From Anaerolineaceae bacterium (GTDB lineage: Bacteria > Chloroflexota > Anaerolineae > Anaerolineales > Anaerolineaceae): DNA of 64,000 nt. The notes under the pieces were generated by a model. That model did not search any database. It saw only the letters and a list, made by a program, of their open reading frames with translations, and had not been told where the DNA came from. Positions 17,263 to 26,061 of this stretch are shown one piece after another (position 1 is the first letter of the stretch; every line of letters starts with the position of its first letter). The translations under genes were made by a program, and so were the position numbers. The stretch covers positions 744,001 to 808,000 of the forward strand of contig JAENYZ010000001.1 in NCBI GenBank assembly GCA_016841525.1, written 5' to 3'.

Positions 17263-18162
17263 ATGTTCCATGCCTTATGTGTGGGGAACTGCATCGCTCA
17301 ACAGCTTGCTGGTGATCAAGATCTCAAACTCATCGGCCAGACCTCGCGCGGGTGCTTTCTTCAGACTGCTGACCCACCCGTTTGGACAGTTTTCATCAGC
17401 GAAGAGACGGCTCACGGTCCGCTGACCATCAATCTTCCATCTGGCGTCATTACCCCCATCAAGCAGGCCGCCGCGCAAACCATCGCCTTGCGTCATGGCA
17501 TTCTCCATTTTTCCAATTCGGTTCAGCTTTCCCTGCAAAATATTCCCCACTGGCAGACACCTGCCACTCTCAATCCCATTCAGCCACTCGTCTCCCGCCA
17601 GGCTACAATTGCCGAAGCCATTCGCACCATCCAGCAGCGCAAGCCAGGAAACAATCTAGCCGGTATCCTGCCGGATTTGCTGCCCATGTTAGCGATGTCC
17701 TCGCTCCCTTCTTCAACAGGCGGACAATTTACTGAAAAGCTGCACCGATTAATCGCCGGTTTGCATGCATCCGACACCAACTCCATGGCCAGCCTTCTGG
17801 CCACATTCCTCGGCCAGGGCAGTGGTCTGACCCCCTCCGGGGATGATTTTCTGCTCGGTTTCTTCCTCACCCTGCAACGTTGGAGAGCTCATTTATCCCT
17901 GGCGGATTCCGTATGCCCCCTGGGACGAACCATTGCAGAATTGGCAAAACACCAGACGACTTATCTCAGCTCAAACCTGATCGAATGCGCCATCTTTGGG
18001 GAAGCTGACCAGCGCCTCATCAACGCATTGGACGGGTTGATGACAGCCGAAAAATGCGACCTCGCCTGGCTGGACGGACTCCTTACCTGGGGCAGCTCCT
18101 CTGGCCTGGATGCATTCGCCGGCATGATACTCGCAAATGATTGCCGAATTGCAGGGGTTTGA
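17263..18162 (+). CDS. DUF2877 protein (YlbF/AllH-like), third component of the FdrA/DUF1116 system
   Basis: This 299-residue protein carries the DUF2877 hallmark GQGSGLTPSGDDFLLGFFL near residues 184-202 and a C-terminal GSSSGLDAFAGM. In E. coli the corresponding protein (YlbF, AllH) is encoded beside fdrA and ylbE and is linked to oxamate carbamoyltransferase. Here it lies on the opposite strand, about 7 kb from fdrA and across the permease promoter, but clearly completes the set. It starts 2 bases after the preceding stop with no ribosome site of its own, so translation is probably coupled. The assignment to the carbamoyl-transfer step follows family knowledge and context. Confidence 0.88.
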   Translation: MFHALCVGNCIAQQLAGDQDLKLIGQTSRGCFLQTADPPVWTVFISEETAHGPLTINLPSGVITPIKQAAAQTIALRHGILHFSNSVQLSLQNIPHWQTPATLNPIQPLVSRQATIAEAIRTIQQRKPGNNLAGILPDLLPMLAMSSLPSSTGGQFTEKLHRLIAGLHASDTNSMASLLATFLGQGSGLTPSGDDFLLGFFLTLQRWRAHLSLADSVCPLGRTIAELAKHQTTYLSSNLIECAIFGEADQRLINALDGLMTAEKCDLAWLDGLLTWGSSSGLDAFAGMILANDCRIAGV

Positions 18163-18302
18163 TATGACGAATCTTACCAATTTTCCTCATCACAAAAGAC
18201 ACCACCCTTAACACTGAAAGCAGTATAGTTTCTTCAATTATTGGAATCCTAACCCATAGGAAGTATCATTCTCGCCGGCGAAGATACCAAAAAGGAAATC
18301 CC

Positions 18303-18560
18303 TTAAATTAACTCCAGCTTGGGTCGATACTGCAGCGCCTCCGCCAGGTGCCCCTGGGTGATCGCCTCGGAACCCGCTAAATCCGCAATCGTACGGCTTA
18401 ACTTCAGCACCCGGTGAAAGGCTCTCGCGGTCAATTGTAACTGGCGCATGGCGGTTTTCTTCAGTGCCTGGCGGGGATCATCCAGCGCGAAGTACATGCA
18501 AACTTGCTGAAGTCCCATTGCAATATTTTTAGCGAAATCAGTACCTGGAACCCTCTAGAG
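18303..18560 (-). pseudogene. comM/yifB 3'-end fragment, copy 3
   Basis: About 255 bases correspond to the last 75-85 codons of comM, including the natural end (PKLELI, then TAA at 18306-18308). The translation keeps LQLTARAFHRVLKLSRTIADLAGSEAITQ and HLAEALQYRPKLEL. Upstream of about 18510 similarity decays (QQVCMYFALDDPRQAL versus QIRKYCALDDPCQAL) and is lost by about 18560. Same orientation as comM. It lies between the DUF2877 gene and the S41 peptidase gene. Confidence 0.9.
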
Positions 18561-19032
18561 CTGGTGTTGTTAATTTGCATTCATCTTCGTCATCTGCTTG
18601 CAGATACTTCTTCAACCTTTGAAATATATTCATTTTGGAAATGTCAATCATAGAAGAACCACAGCACTAAGACCTAATATTCCCTAATTGAAATAATTAT
18701 GGGGAAATCTATCAATTTTTTGTAGAATCTACAAATCCATAATAACTCTTTATCAGAAAACAGCATATTTTCTCTAAAATTGTTACTACATGAAGGTTCG
18801 AGTTTCCATATCACTTGAGTCCTCCACCTTACTCATATCTCTAAAAATACTCCAACAAAAAAATAAGCATAAAACCAAATTGTGATGAAAATATTGAAAA
18901 TACTTTAGATTTCTTATAAAATAATTAAACTGGTGGTCTGATCTCAGGTTGCAGCGCTAGTGGAAATATTCATCTAATCATCCCAGTCCACCTGGCAATT
19001 TAATATAATTTCTATCCAAGAAAGGCTGAATA
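18561..19032. other. AT-rich intergenic stretch, nothing recognised
   Basis: About 470 bases between comM fragment 3 and the S41 peptidase gene. No open frame with a ribosome site, no RNA gene and no clear inverted repeat was seen. The peptidase promoter presumably lies at its right end but has no consensus form. Confidence 0.5.
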
Positions 19033-20301
19033 ATGGCAGAAAAAATTACAAAAAGTTCACTTCATAAACTTGTACATAAGATAAGCCATCTTATCGAGGA
19101 ATATTATCCATTCCCTGAGAAATCCCAAAAAATGATTTCTCAAATTCAGAAAAAATTACGCGAGGATGCCTATGATTCCATTGAAAATGCCCACGAACTT
19201 GCTCAAACATTAACCGGAGAATTACAGGACATTTCACACGATTATCATATAACTGTCATTTATTCTCCAAAAGATGCAGCTCAAATCAGCGAAAAGCTAA
19301 AACTCGATCCTTTGAATGAGAATTATGAATCAAATTGGTGGCAGTGGATTCACAGCGATAATTTTGGAATTCCAAAAATAGAATACCTGATAGGTAACAT
19401 TGGATATATTGATATTCGCTATTTTGCCCCCGTCAACCTAGCAGGAGAAGTTGCCGTCGCTGCTATGAACTTCCTGGCGCGCTGTGACGCCTTGATCTTT
19501 GATCTTCGCCAATGTGGGGGCGGTGATCCATTCATGACACAACTTTTCCAAAGCTATCTTTTTGATAAGAACAAAAAGCCAAAATTGTTATTAAGCAAGT
19601 ACCATCACGCAAAGAGTGAAATCCATCAGAATTGGACCTATCCCTTCATACCAGGGAAAAGACTATCGGAAGCGCCTGTCTATATCCTTACTAGTGCACG
19701 AACTTTTTCGGGCGGAGAAGATATGGCCTATACATTAAAACATCATGGAAGAGCTACAATAGTGGGAGAAATTACGGGTGGTGGCGCGCATCCGGTGACC
19801 GAACTTCTTCCCGGGGAGGGTTTTATTCTCATTTTGCCTGAAGGATATCCAACTCACCCGGTTACCAATTCTAATTGGGAAGGTAAGGGTGTTCAACCTG
19901 ATATTGAAATTGTACAGGAAAATGCACTTGAGATTGCTCACCGTCATGCCATGCAAAGCTTGTATAAAAATAATGATAACCAGGTGGATGCCCATACCCT
20001 AAAATGGTACCTTCAACGACTTGATGCAATCTATAAACCGATTAATCTCGCCCCCGAGGTGCTAGAGAAGTTTATAGGCAAATATCGTGATTACGAGATC
20101 ACTCTCAGGGATGGGAACCTAATATTATCACGCATTGGTAGGCGCGATAACTGGGTGATGATCCCCTATAGTGAAAATTCATTCACTGCTGATGAGGATT
20201 ACAACGTTCGCTTCGAAATGAGTGAAAACAATAATGCCTCAGCGTTGATTTGGCTAAGGAGGAATAATCCAAAAGAGATTAGAATGGCAAAAACAGAATG
20301 A
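19033..20301 (+). CDS. S41 family peptidase (C-terminal processing peptidase/IRBP-like)
   Basis: The 422-residue protein has an N-terminal helical region (1-95) of the kind seen in S41 IRBP-like proteins. The tail-specific-protease fold follows, with LIFDLRQCGGGDPFMTQLF near 155-173 and the catalytic serine region LTSARTFSGGEDMAYTL near 218-234. IVGEITGGGAHP follows. The C-terminal 85 residues (KFIGKYRDYEITLRDGNL) resemble the small beta-domain often appended to such hydrolases. No signal peptide is visible, so it may be cytoplasmic. An AAAGG site precedes the ATG. It is a lone cargo gene between comM fragments 3 and 4, with AT-rich codon use. Confidence 0.87.
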   Translation: MAEKITKSSLHKLVHKISHLIEEYYPFPEKSQKMISQIQKKLREDAYDSIENAHELAQTLTGELQDISHDYHITVIYSPKDAAQISEKLKLDPLNENYESNWWQWIHSDNFGIPKIEYLIGNIGYIDIRYFAPVNLAGEVAVAAMNFLARCDALIFDLRQCGGGDPFMTQLFQSYLFDKNKKPKLLLSKYHHAKSEIHQNWTYPFIPGKRLSEAPVYILTSARTFSGGEDMAYTLKHHGRATIVGEITGGGAHPVTELLPGEGFILILPEGYPTHPVTNSNWEGKGVQPDIEIVQENALEIAHRHAMQSLYKNNDNQVDAHTLKWYLQRLDAIYKPINLAPEVLEKFIGKYRDYEITLRDGNLILSRIGRRDNWVMIPYSENSFTADEDYNVRFEMSENNNASALIWLRRNNPKEIRMAKTE

Positions 20302-20423
20302 ACCATTCCGCCGTTTTCGCTAATAAAAAAGTTCCATCAATCCAGTTGAAAAAGCACTTCATTATAAACCACTAAAAAAAATATACGCATGCTGTAAACA
20401 TCTCAAATAAGGAGAGAAAGTCC

Positions 20424-20570
20424 AGTTACATCAGCTCCAGCTTGGGACGGTACTGCAATGCCTCTGCCAAATGCACCTGGGTGATCACTTCCTACCCCGC
20501 TAAATCCTCAACCGTCCGGCTGAGCTTAAGCACCCTGCAATTAGCCCTCGCCGTCAATTGCGATTACCAT
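20424..20570 (-). pseudogene. comM/yifB 3'-end fragment, copy 4
   Basis: About 145 bases match the extreme 3' end of comM, including the stop (TTACATCAGCTCCAGCTTGG on the plus strand). They continue to the position encoding LTARA, then similarity ends abruptly near 20570. The copy is too decayed for a useful open frame (a stop codon interrupts it near 20492). It sits between the S41 peptidase and the SpoIIE phosphatase, in the same orientation as comM. Confidence 0.85.
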
Positions 20571-20642
20571 ATTGTAATCTTCAATTTCACTTGGCGGGGG
20601 GTATCTGGTGAAAATTAATTCCGTCTCCAAAGTAACTGAAAC

Positions 20643-22061
20643 TTAATGCCTTTTCACAATCACAGTTGTAAAATCATCCTGGTGGGGAATTTCTTCACTA
20701 AATTCTTGCACAGCGGTCCAAAGTTTTTCACAGATCATATTTGCCTTTTCTTTTCGAAAAGTAACTAAAAGTTCTTTAACGCGTTCAATTCCAAATGCCT
20801 GACCAGATGAGTTAAAAGCCTCATACAATCCGTCACTGAAAAATAATACTAAACCACCTCGGGGGATTGTACAATGCTGTTGATCAATAATTAAATGATC
20901 AAATATTCCCAATGACTTTCCGGTCGCTACAGGAAAATTGACGATCTCACCTTCCTTATTCACCATGATTGGCGGTAGGTGTCCAGTTCGAAAATAATCC
21001 AGGGTGCCGGTTTTTAGATCCAATATGCAATAGAGCAAGGTTACAAACATATTCGCGTTCATTTTGCATAAGAACTTGTTAATATTCTCTAAAATTCTTC
21101 TCGGATTATTGTTCCTGCTAGTTTCTACTCTTGTCAAACTAAGTGTAATTGCCATAAATAGCGCTGCTGGTAAGCCTTTATCTGAAACATCGCCAACGAC
21201 AATACAAAGGCGCTGATCATCCAATGGAATGAAATCATAGAAGTCTCCACCAACTGCTCTTGCTGGAATGATTAAAGAACCAAAATCATACCCTCGAAGC
21301 CGAGGAGATTGCATGGGCAAAATACTTTTTTGCGCCTGGCGAGCCAACTCCATTTCACTTTCCATTTGGTTTAGCATGCGTTGGGTTTCATCAAATAAAC
21401 GAGCATTTTCCAGTGATTGGCCCATGCTATTAGTTAATGTTGTCAATAGATTAATATCTGAATTAGTGAAAGCGTTTTCAATGTCTAGATTCTGTAAACT
21501 TACAATCCCTCTTACTTGGTTTCCTACCAGTAAAGGTACTCCCAGCCAAGTTTTTGGTACTTCTGTTCCAGGAACGAGTGCCATTGGGGAAATATGCATA
21601 GATGGGTCAGATAGGTCAATGATTTCCTGCCCATTGATCATGAATGGTTTTTTCGTTTGAACTACTCTATATCTTGAAACATCGATTGGGGACCAACCTG
21701 GAATTTGAAGGTGTTGTCCCCGTTCAATCGCGTAATGGTGGTATATTTTCTTTGTAATAGAATCATATTGAGAAATCATCACGACCTGGGCATTAAATGT
21801 GTCCCTTAGTTTATCTCCAACCAGATCGTAAATTGCTTGCATCTCATATTTTGAGGATAAGCCTTCTTGCACACTATTAATCAAAGCTAATTCAACCGAC
21901 CTTTGTTCCAAGCATTCCTCAAAGTATTTTGCAGCATCCTCCCAATTTCCTTCAGCTTTTGCCTTAATCGCCTGGGAACTAAAATCCCGGATTAAAGGGT
22001 CATCTTTTTGGTGTCCTATGGAATTAACAGCCTTTTCTTTACTTTGGTTTTGGGTAGTCAT
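20643..22061 (-). CDS. GAF domain + SpoIIE-type PP2C serine phosphatase
   Basis: The protein is about 472 residues. A short helical N-terminus (AEGNWEDAAKYFEECLEQ) is followed by a GAF sensor domain (about 75-215), a coiled linker (about 215-240) and a SpoIIE/RsbU phosphatase domain (about 245-472). Metal-binding motifs GGDFYDFI, VGDVSDKGLPAALFM, FFSDGLYEA and the final DDFTTVIV are all present, so it should be active. Such enzymes dephosphorylate anti-sigma-factor antagonists in partner-switching pathways; no partner gene is adjacent. The ATG at 22061 was preferred to a TTG 18 bases upstream because GGAG lies at a reasonable distance. It is one cargo gene between comM fragments 4 and 5. Confidence 0.88.
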   Translation of the reverse strand: MTTQNQSKEKAVNSIGHQKDDPLIRDFSSQAIKAKAEGNWEDAAKYFEECLEQRSVELALINSVQEGLSSKYEMQAIYDLVGDKLRDTFNAQVVMISQYDSITKKIYHHYAIERGQHLQIPGWSPIDVSRYRVVQTKKPFMINGQEIIDLSDPSMHISPMALVPGTEVPKTWLGVPLLVGNQVRGIVSLQNLDIENAFTNSDINLLTTLTNSMGQSLENARLFDETQRMLNQMESEMELARQAQKSILPMQSPRLRGYDFGSLIIPARAVGGDFYDFIPLDDQRLCIVVGDVSDKGLPAALFMAITLSLTRVETSRNNNPRRILENINKFLCKMNANMFVTLLYCILDLKTGTLDYFRTGHLPPIMVNKEGEIVNFPVATGKSLGIFDHLIIDQQHCTIPRGGLVLFFSDGLYEAFNSSGQAFGIERVKELLVTFRKEKANMICEKLWTAVQEFSEEIPHQDDFTTVIVKRH

Positions 22062-22079
22062 CCAAGTATTACGCTCCAA

Positions 22080-22477
22080 ATTTCAATGTGCTTGATCCGG
22101 CAATACCATTGGCTTTATTTGTTGGTTGTAAATTTTAGTAAAAACAATGACCAAAGGAAAATGATGACTGTGTTATTTTAAGTTATCATTTTGGAATTAT
22201 CTTGCACAGCAATTTAAATATTTTTTGCCCTGAAAATTTAGTATATCATAACTTCTGTATTAACCATTAAAAATCTGGGTCTAACTTGGATGATGAAACA
22301 TCTATTTTATGAATTGGATCATCAACCTTTCCATCCTCTACGGAGTCGTTGATGAAGAGCCTCCCCCGGAAAAGTGGAGCACGATATTCAAAGGTGCCAG
22401 ATGCATTCTTTCATCATTTCCTAGAGGGTTACAAAATAAGTGTTCGATTCCCGCAATTATCGTATCGCTTATTCCTA
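22080..22477. other. intergenic stretch, nothing recognised
   Basis: About 400 bases upstream of the GAF/SpoIIE gene. Overlapping short plus-strand frames (22309-22537) lack motifs and ribosome sites. No structural RNA or repeat was seen. The right end runs into comM fragment 5. Confidence 0.45.
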
Positions 22478-22856
22478 CATCCTTGGCCAGGTGCACCTTG
22501 GTGGTCTAATTTGACTCAGCTAAACCCACAATCCTAAGGCTGAGTTATAGCAAGCAACGATACACACCCTCATTCAGTTGGAGCTGGTGCAGGACTGTTG
22601 TTATCAAAGCCTGGCATGCCTTTTCTAGAGTACAATATTTGCGGATCTGTGCTGGGTGCAGATTGGCATTTCTGACGAGATGCATCCTTTCGAAGCGGTT
22701 TCTCTGGATTTCATTTATGGCCTTCATCCTCCCCAGCACTTCCATTGTGTCTTTCATCCTGTGCAAGTCGCGAAGCTTCTGAAATTCAACCCTGAGCACC
22801 TGCTTATAAATCAATACGATCCATCAGAAGATCCGAGACACGTTTCTGTTTAAGAG
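22478..22856 (-). pseudogene. comM/yifB 3'-end fragment, copy 5 (strongly decayed)
   Basis: Heavily mutated but recognisable over about 380 bases. The translation VLRVEFQKLRDLHRMKDTME corresponds to VPRVEYQKLRDMRQGESSAE of the intact type, NANLHPAQIRKYCTLEKACQAL to NADMRPAQIRKYCALDDPCQAL, and LHQLQLNEGVYR to MRQLQLTARAYHR. The right end, ATCCATCAGAAGATCCGAGA, matches the LMDRI..SGP region. It stops before the CPCGYFGDP boundary. This is the oldest-looking of the longer copies. Confidence 0.85.
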
Positions 22857-22914
22857 ATAGAAGAAACTTCCAAATATTTCACCCTAATTGGATAATATTT
22901 ATGCTAAAAATTAT

Positions 22915-22995
22915 TATTGCAGCGCCTCCGCTAAATACACCTGGATATTCACCTCTGATCCCGCCACATCCTCTATCATTCTGAAAGTTTGAGGC
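22915..22995 (-). pseudogene. comM/yifB 3'-end fragment, copy 6 (short)
   Basis: About 75 bases beginning TTGCAGCGCCTCCGCTAAAT match the segment coding for the last 25 or so residues of ComM (AEALQ and the preceding QVHL, GSE and SRTI positions). The copy lies directly beside copy 5, in the same orientation. It has no coding value. Confidence 0.75.
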
Positions 22996-23289
22996 CCTAG
23001 TTATCGGCTACAGCTTTAAGTTGGAACTAAATAGATAATTCTTAACTTGGGAAAGTCAAAATCAAATGATGATTTTTTTATATTACTGCTTTCATCAATT
23101 GTTATGTGATCATAGATAATCAGTTAAGAAAGAAGATTTTATAACCTCTAAGGTTAAATGATGAAAGAATAATCAAAATCTACTTAGCGCTAAAAAGATG
23201 TCTGCTATTCATTTTGGACATAAGGTTAAATTGCATGTATCTCATGATCATGTGCATTAAAACTGAAAAATTTGGAGATCATCTCTGAC

Positions 23290-23450
23290 TGGACCCCATA
23301 ACTTGTACCAATCTTTATGATAGTCCAACGGGCTGGATTTGTGTAGGATGAATCAGGATAGCCGCAGGCACTGGGGGTTGAGAACCCAACGAGCTATGTG
23401 GGCGAAACTTGTTACAATATCTGCACAATATTATCATCAGAAAAGGTTTT
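23290..23450 (-). mobile_element. remnant of an IS3/IS481-like transposase 3' end with terminal repeat
   Basis: The minus-strand translation reads RYCNKFRPHSSLGSQPPVPA and ends at a TAA (23315-23317). The R-Y-x-N-x-x-R-P-H-S-S-L-G pattern is the well-known C-terminal motif of DDE integrase-type transposases of the IS3 and IS481 groups. Just beyond the stop, TGGACCCCATAACTTGTACC (plus strand, from 23290) has the look of an IS3-family terminal inverted repeat. An in-frame stop lies about 45 bases upstream of the motif and the rest of the transposase is missing, so it is a dead fragment. Confidence 0.75.
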
Positions 23451-23577
23451 CAACGGTGAATAATCCTTCTAGTGCAAAAGTCAGTCATATCTTGTAGCGC
23501 GATAAATCAAGGTGAACATAGGGGATAATTTTCTATTGTTCTCGCTGGTGTCTCACCTGTGAGCGATTCCATAAAAA

Positions 23578-24068
23578 CTACATCAATTCTAGCTTTGGTC
23601 GGTACTGCAGTGCCTCCGCCAGATGCACCTGGGTGATCGCCTCAGACCCCGTCAGATCAGCAATTGTCCTCGAGAGCTTTAGCACCCGGTGGTAAGCCCG
23701 GGCTGTTAACTGCAGCTGACGCATGGCAGTTTTCATCAGCGCCTGGCAGGGGTCATCCAGCGCGCAGTATTTCCGGATTTGTGCCGGGCGCATGTCGGCG
23801 TTGCTGGCGATATCTGTACCTGCAAAGCGCTCTCGTTGACGCTGACGGGCAGTTTCCACTCGTTGACGCACCTCTGCTGAAGATTCCCCCTGGCGCATGT
23901 CACGCAGCTTCTGGTATTCCACCCTCGGCACCTGCATGTGGATGTCAATCCGGTCCATCAGCGGACCCGAGATGCGCTTCTGGTAGCGGGTCACAGCCGA
24001 AGAGGAGCAGGTGCAGGGTCGTGCCGGGTCCCCGAAGTACCCGCACGGGCAGGCGTGCAGTTCAGTAT
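23578..24068 (-). pseudogene. comM/yifB 3'-end fragment, copy 7 (open frame intact)
   Basis: This is the best-preserved fragment and the one nearest to the intact comM. An uninterrupted frame runs from the conserved boundary (YTELHACPCGYFGDPARP on the protein) through TRYQKRISGPLMDRIDIHMQ to the natural C-terminus PKLELM and TAG. From the first internal ATG it gives 138 residues. It lacks the N-terminal and AAA domains, and no ribosome site precedes it, so I treat it as a pseudogene fragment even though the Mg-chelatase C-terminal domain is complete. comM similarity ends near 24052. Bases 24053-24068 are the arm shared with copies 1 and 2. Confidence 0.9.
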
Positions 24069-24456
24069 AAAGGTGGTTTAAAAATTACTAAATTTTTTAA
24101 AATTTAGATTTTTTGCGTATTTATAATAGAAAATTGATAGGTGATTTTCGCTTATATAGTGACAGGAAACTAGAGTTTATCACCTCATTAGAACCATCTC
24201 TTACGAATACATCTTGGTCAAAATTATGAAAATTATTAATTGTCCTACAATAGTTCTCTGATTTATTATAAATATGGAAATTCTTGACAGTAACCCTCAA
24301 TTGGATCCTGCTTGGATTGAGCTCAGAGAAAATGTATAATATTAAGTGATAATTTCTAATCTCGCATCCCATCGTGCAATAGTCATCTCCATCACCACCC
24401 GTTTCTGCGGGTACACACCTGACATTTGTCCTTTAGATCATCATCAGGAGGAGAAC

Positions 24457-26061
24457 ATGAAAAGAAATTTATCCAAAGGATTGGCGATCACAATAACCAT
24501 TTCCATCATGGGACTGTCGATTGGAGGAATGGTGCATGCTAAGCCCTTATCCCAAGAAGCGAGGAGCACTATTCTTTTTGTGAAACCAAGTGCTGATGAT
24601 GATTGCTCTGATTGGGACCATGCCTGCGACCTTCATACTGCCCTATCTTCTGCGACAAGTGGAAATGAGATCTGGGTGGCAGCCGGAACTTATATGCCCA
24701 CCGTAACAAATGATCGCACCATATCCTTTCAATTGAAATCCGGAGTTGCTATTTATGGAGGATTCCCTGCTGATGGAGGGGGATGGGAAGAACGAAACTG
24801 GGAGACCAATTCCACTACGCTTAGCGGGGATATTGGAGTAACAGGCAACAACGCTGACAACAGCTATCATGTGGTAACTGGAAGTGAGGTGGACGGGACT
24901 GCTGTTCTGGACGGATTCACCATCAGGGATGGGAATGCCAACTCGTCATTCTCTCCACATTATTTTGGCGGTGGAATGTACAACGATAACAGCAGCCCCA
25001 CCCTGACCCATGTCAAATTTTCTGGAAACTCAGCTACAGCTGGCGGTGGAATGCGTAACTCATCCAGCAGCCCCACCCTGAACGAGGTTAACTATTCGGG
25101 AAACACGGCATCTTCAGGCGGGGGGATGTCCAACTCTTCCAGCAGCCCCACCCTGACCAATGTCACCTTTTCAGGAAACACAGCATCTACTAGCGGTGGC
25201 GGGATAGCCAACTATAACAGCAGCCCCACCCTTAACGAGGTTACCTTTTCCAAAAACATAGCGCGGGATGGCGGCGGGATTAGTAACTATAAAAGCAACC
25301 CCACCCTGACCAATGTCACCTTTTACGAAAACACATCTGAAACCGGCGGTGGGATGGACAATACCGGCAGCAGCCCAATCCTGATCAATGTTACCTTTTC
25401 AGGAAACACGGCGTCTGATGGCGGCGGTGGGATGTCCAACTCTGATAATAGCAACCCCACCCTGACCAATGTCACCTTTCACGAAAACACAGCGTCTGAT
25501 GGCGGCGGGATGTATAGCTATCAATGCAGCTCCACACTGACCAATGTCACCTTTTCAGGCAACACTGCGTTTCATTATGGCGGAGGCATGTACAATACCG
25601 GCAGCACCATCACTTTGACCAATGTCACCTTTGCTGGAAACACAGCGGATTATTATGGTACCGGGGGTTATCGTGGCGGCGGGATATACAATAGTACTCC
25701 CAGCACCACCATAACAAACGCGATATTTTGGGGCAACACACCTGACCAAATTGATGGCTCAGCATCCGTAACGTATAGTGACATTCAGGGCTGGAGCAAT
25801 TACACCAACGGCAACATCAGTGCTGACCCACTATTGGGGACTCTGGCAGACAACGGCGGCTTTACCCAGACGCATGCCTTGCTGCCCGGAAGCCCGGCGA
25901 TCGATGTCGGCAATCCTACTATCTGCCCTGCCACTGACCAGCGTGGTTATTTGCGTCCAATCGATGGTAACGGGGATGGGGTGGCGCGTTGTGATATGGG
26001 TGCTTATGAATATGGGTCGTTCATCCCTATATTTTCCTTCCTGCCGATGATAATCCGCTGA
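24457..26061 (+). CDS. secreted right-handed parallel beta-helix protein
   Basis: The 534-residue protein has a signal peptide (MKRNLSKGLAITITISIMGL, cleavage near VHA). It then carries the LFVKPSADDDCSDWDHACDL start typical of choice-of-anchor Q/beta-helix proteins. Residues about 165-425 are a dozen degenerate repeats of 25-30 residues built on SSPTLTNVTFSGNTASxGGG, the pectate-lyase-type parallel beta-helix. The C-terminal part has the PGSPAIDVGNP and TDQRGYLRPIDGNGDG motifs of such proteins. It ends in FIPIFSFLPMIIR, resembling the hydrophobic tail with final Arg seen on many Chloroflexota secreted proteins. AGGAGGAG precedes the ATG, which decided the start over an upstream in-frame ATG. 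Surface adhesin or polysaccharide-binding protein is likely; no catalytic residues are evident. Confidence 0.87.
   Translation: MKRNLSKGLAITITISIMGLSIGGMVHAKPLSQEARSTILFVKPSADDDCSDWDHACDLHTALSSATSGNEIWVAAGTYMPTVTNDRTISFQLKSGVAIYGGFPADGGGWEERNWETNSTTLSGDIGVTGNNADNSYHVVTGSEVDGTAVLDGFTIRDGNANSSFSPHYFGGGMYNDNSSPTLTHVKFSGNSATAGGGMRNSSSSPTLNEVNYSGNTASSGGGMSNSSSSPTLTNVTFSGNTASTSGGGIANYNSSPTLNEVTFSKNIARDGGGISNYKSNPTLTNVTFYENTSETGGGMDNTGSSPILINVTFSGNTASDGGGGMSNSDNSNPTLTNVTFHENTASDGGGMYSYQCSSTLTNVTFSGNTAFHYGGGMYNTGSTITLTNVTFAGNTADYYGTGGYRGGGIYNSTPSTTITNAIFWGNTPDQIDGSASVTYSDIQGWSNYTNGNISADPLLGTLADNGGFTQTHALLPGSPAIDVGNPTICPATDQRGYLRPIDGNGDGVARCDMGAYEYGSFIPIFSFLPMIIR
24985..25650 (+). repeat. degenerate tandem repeats inside the beta-helix gene
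   Basis: Units of roughly 75-90 bases recur, each with AGCAGCCCCACCCTGACCAA, a following TCACCTTT and a GGCGGTGGGATG-like segment. They correspond to beta-helix coils, keep the reading frame and vary by whole codons. They could drive length variation of the surface protein by recombination or slippage. Confidence 0.8.

Noticed and set aside
24985-25650. Repeats that might suggest a CRISPR array
   Set aside because: The repeats are in-frame coding coils of a beta-helix protein, vary in sequence and have no spacer pattern.
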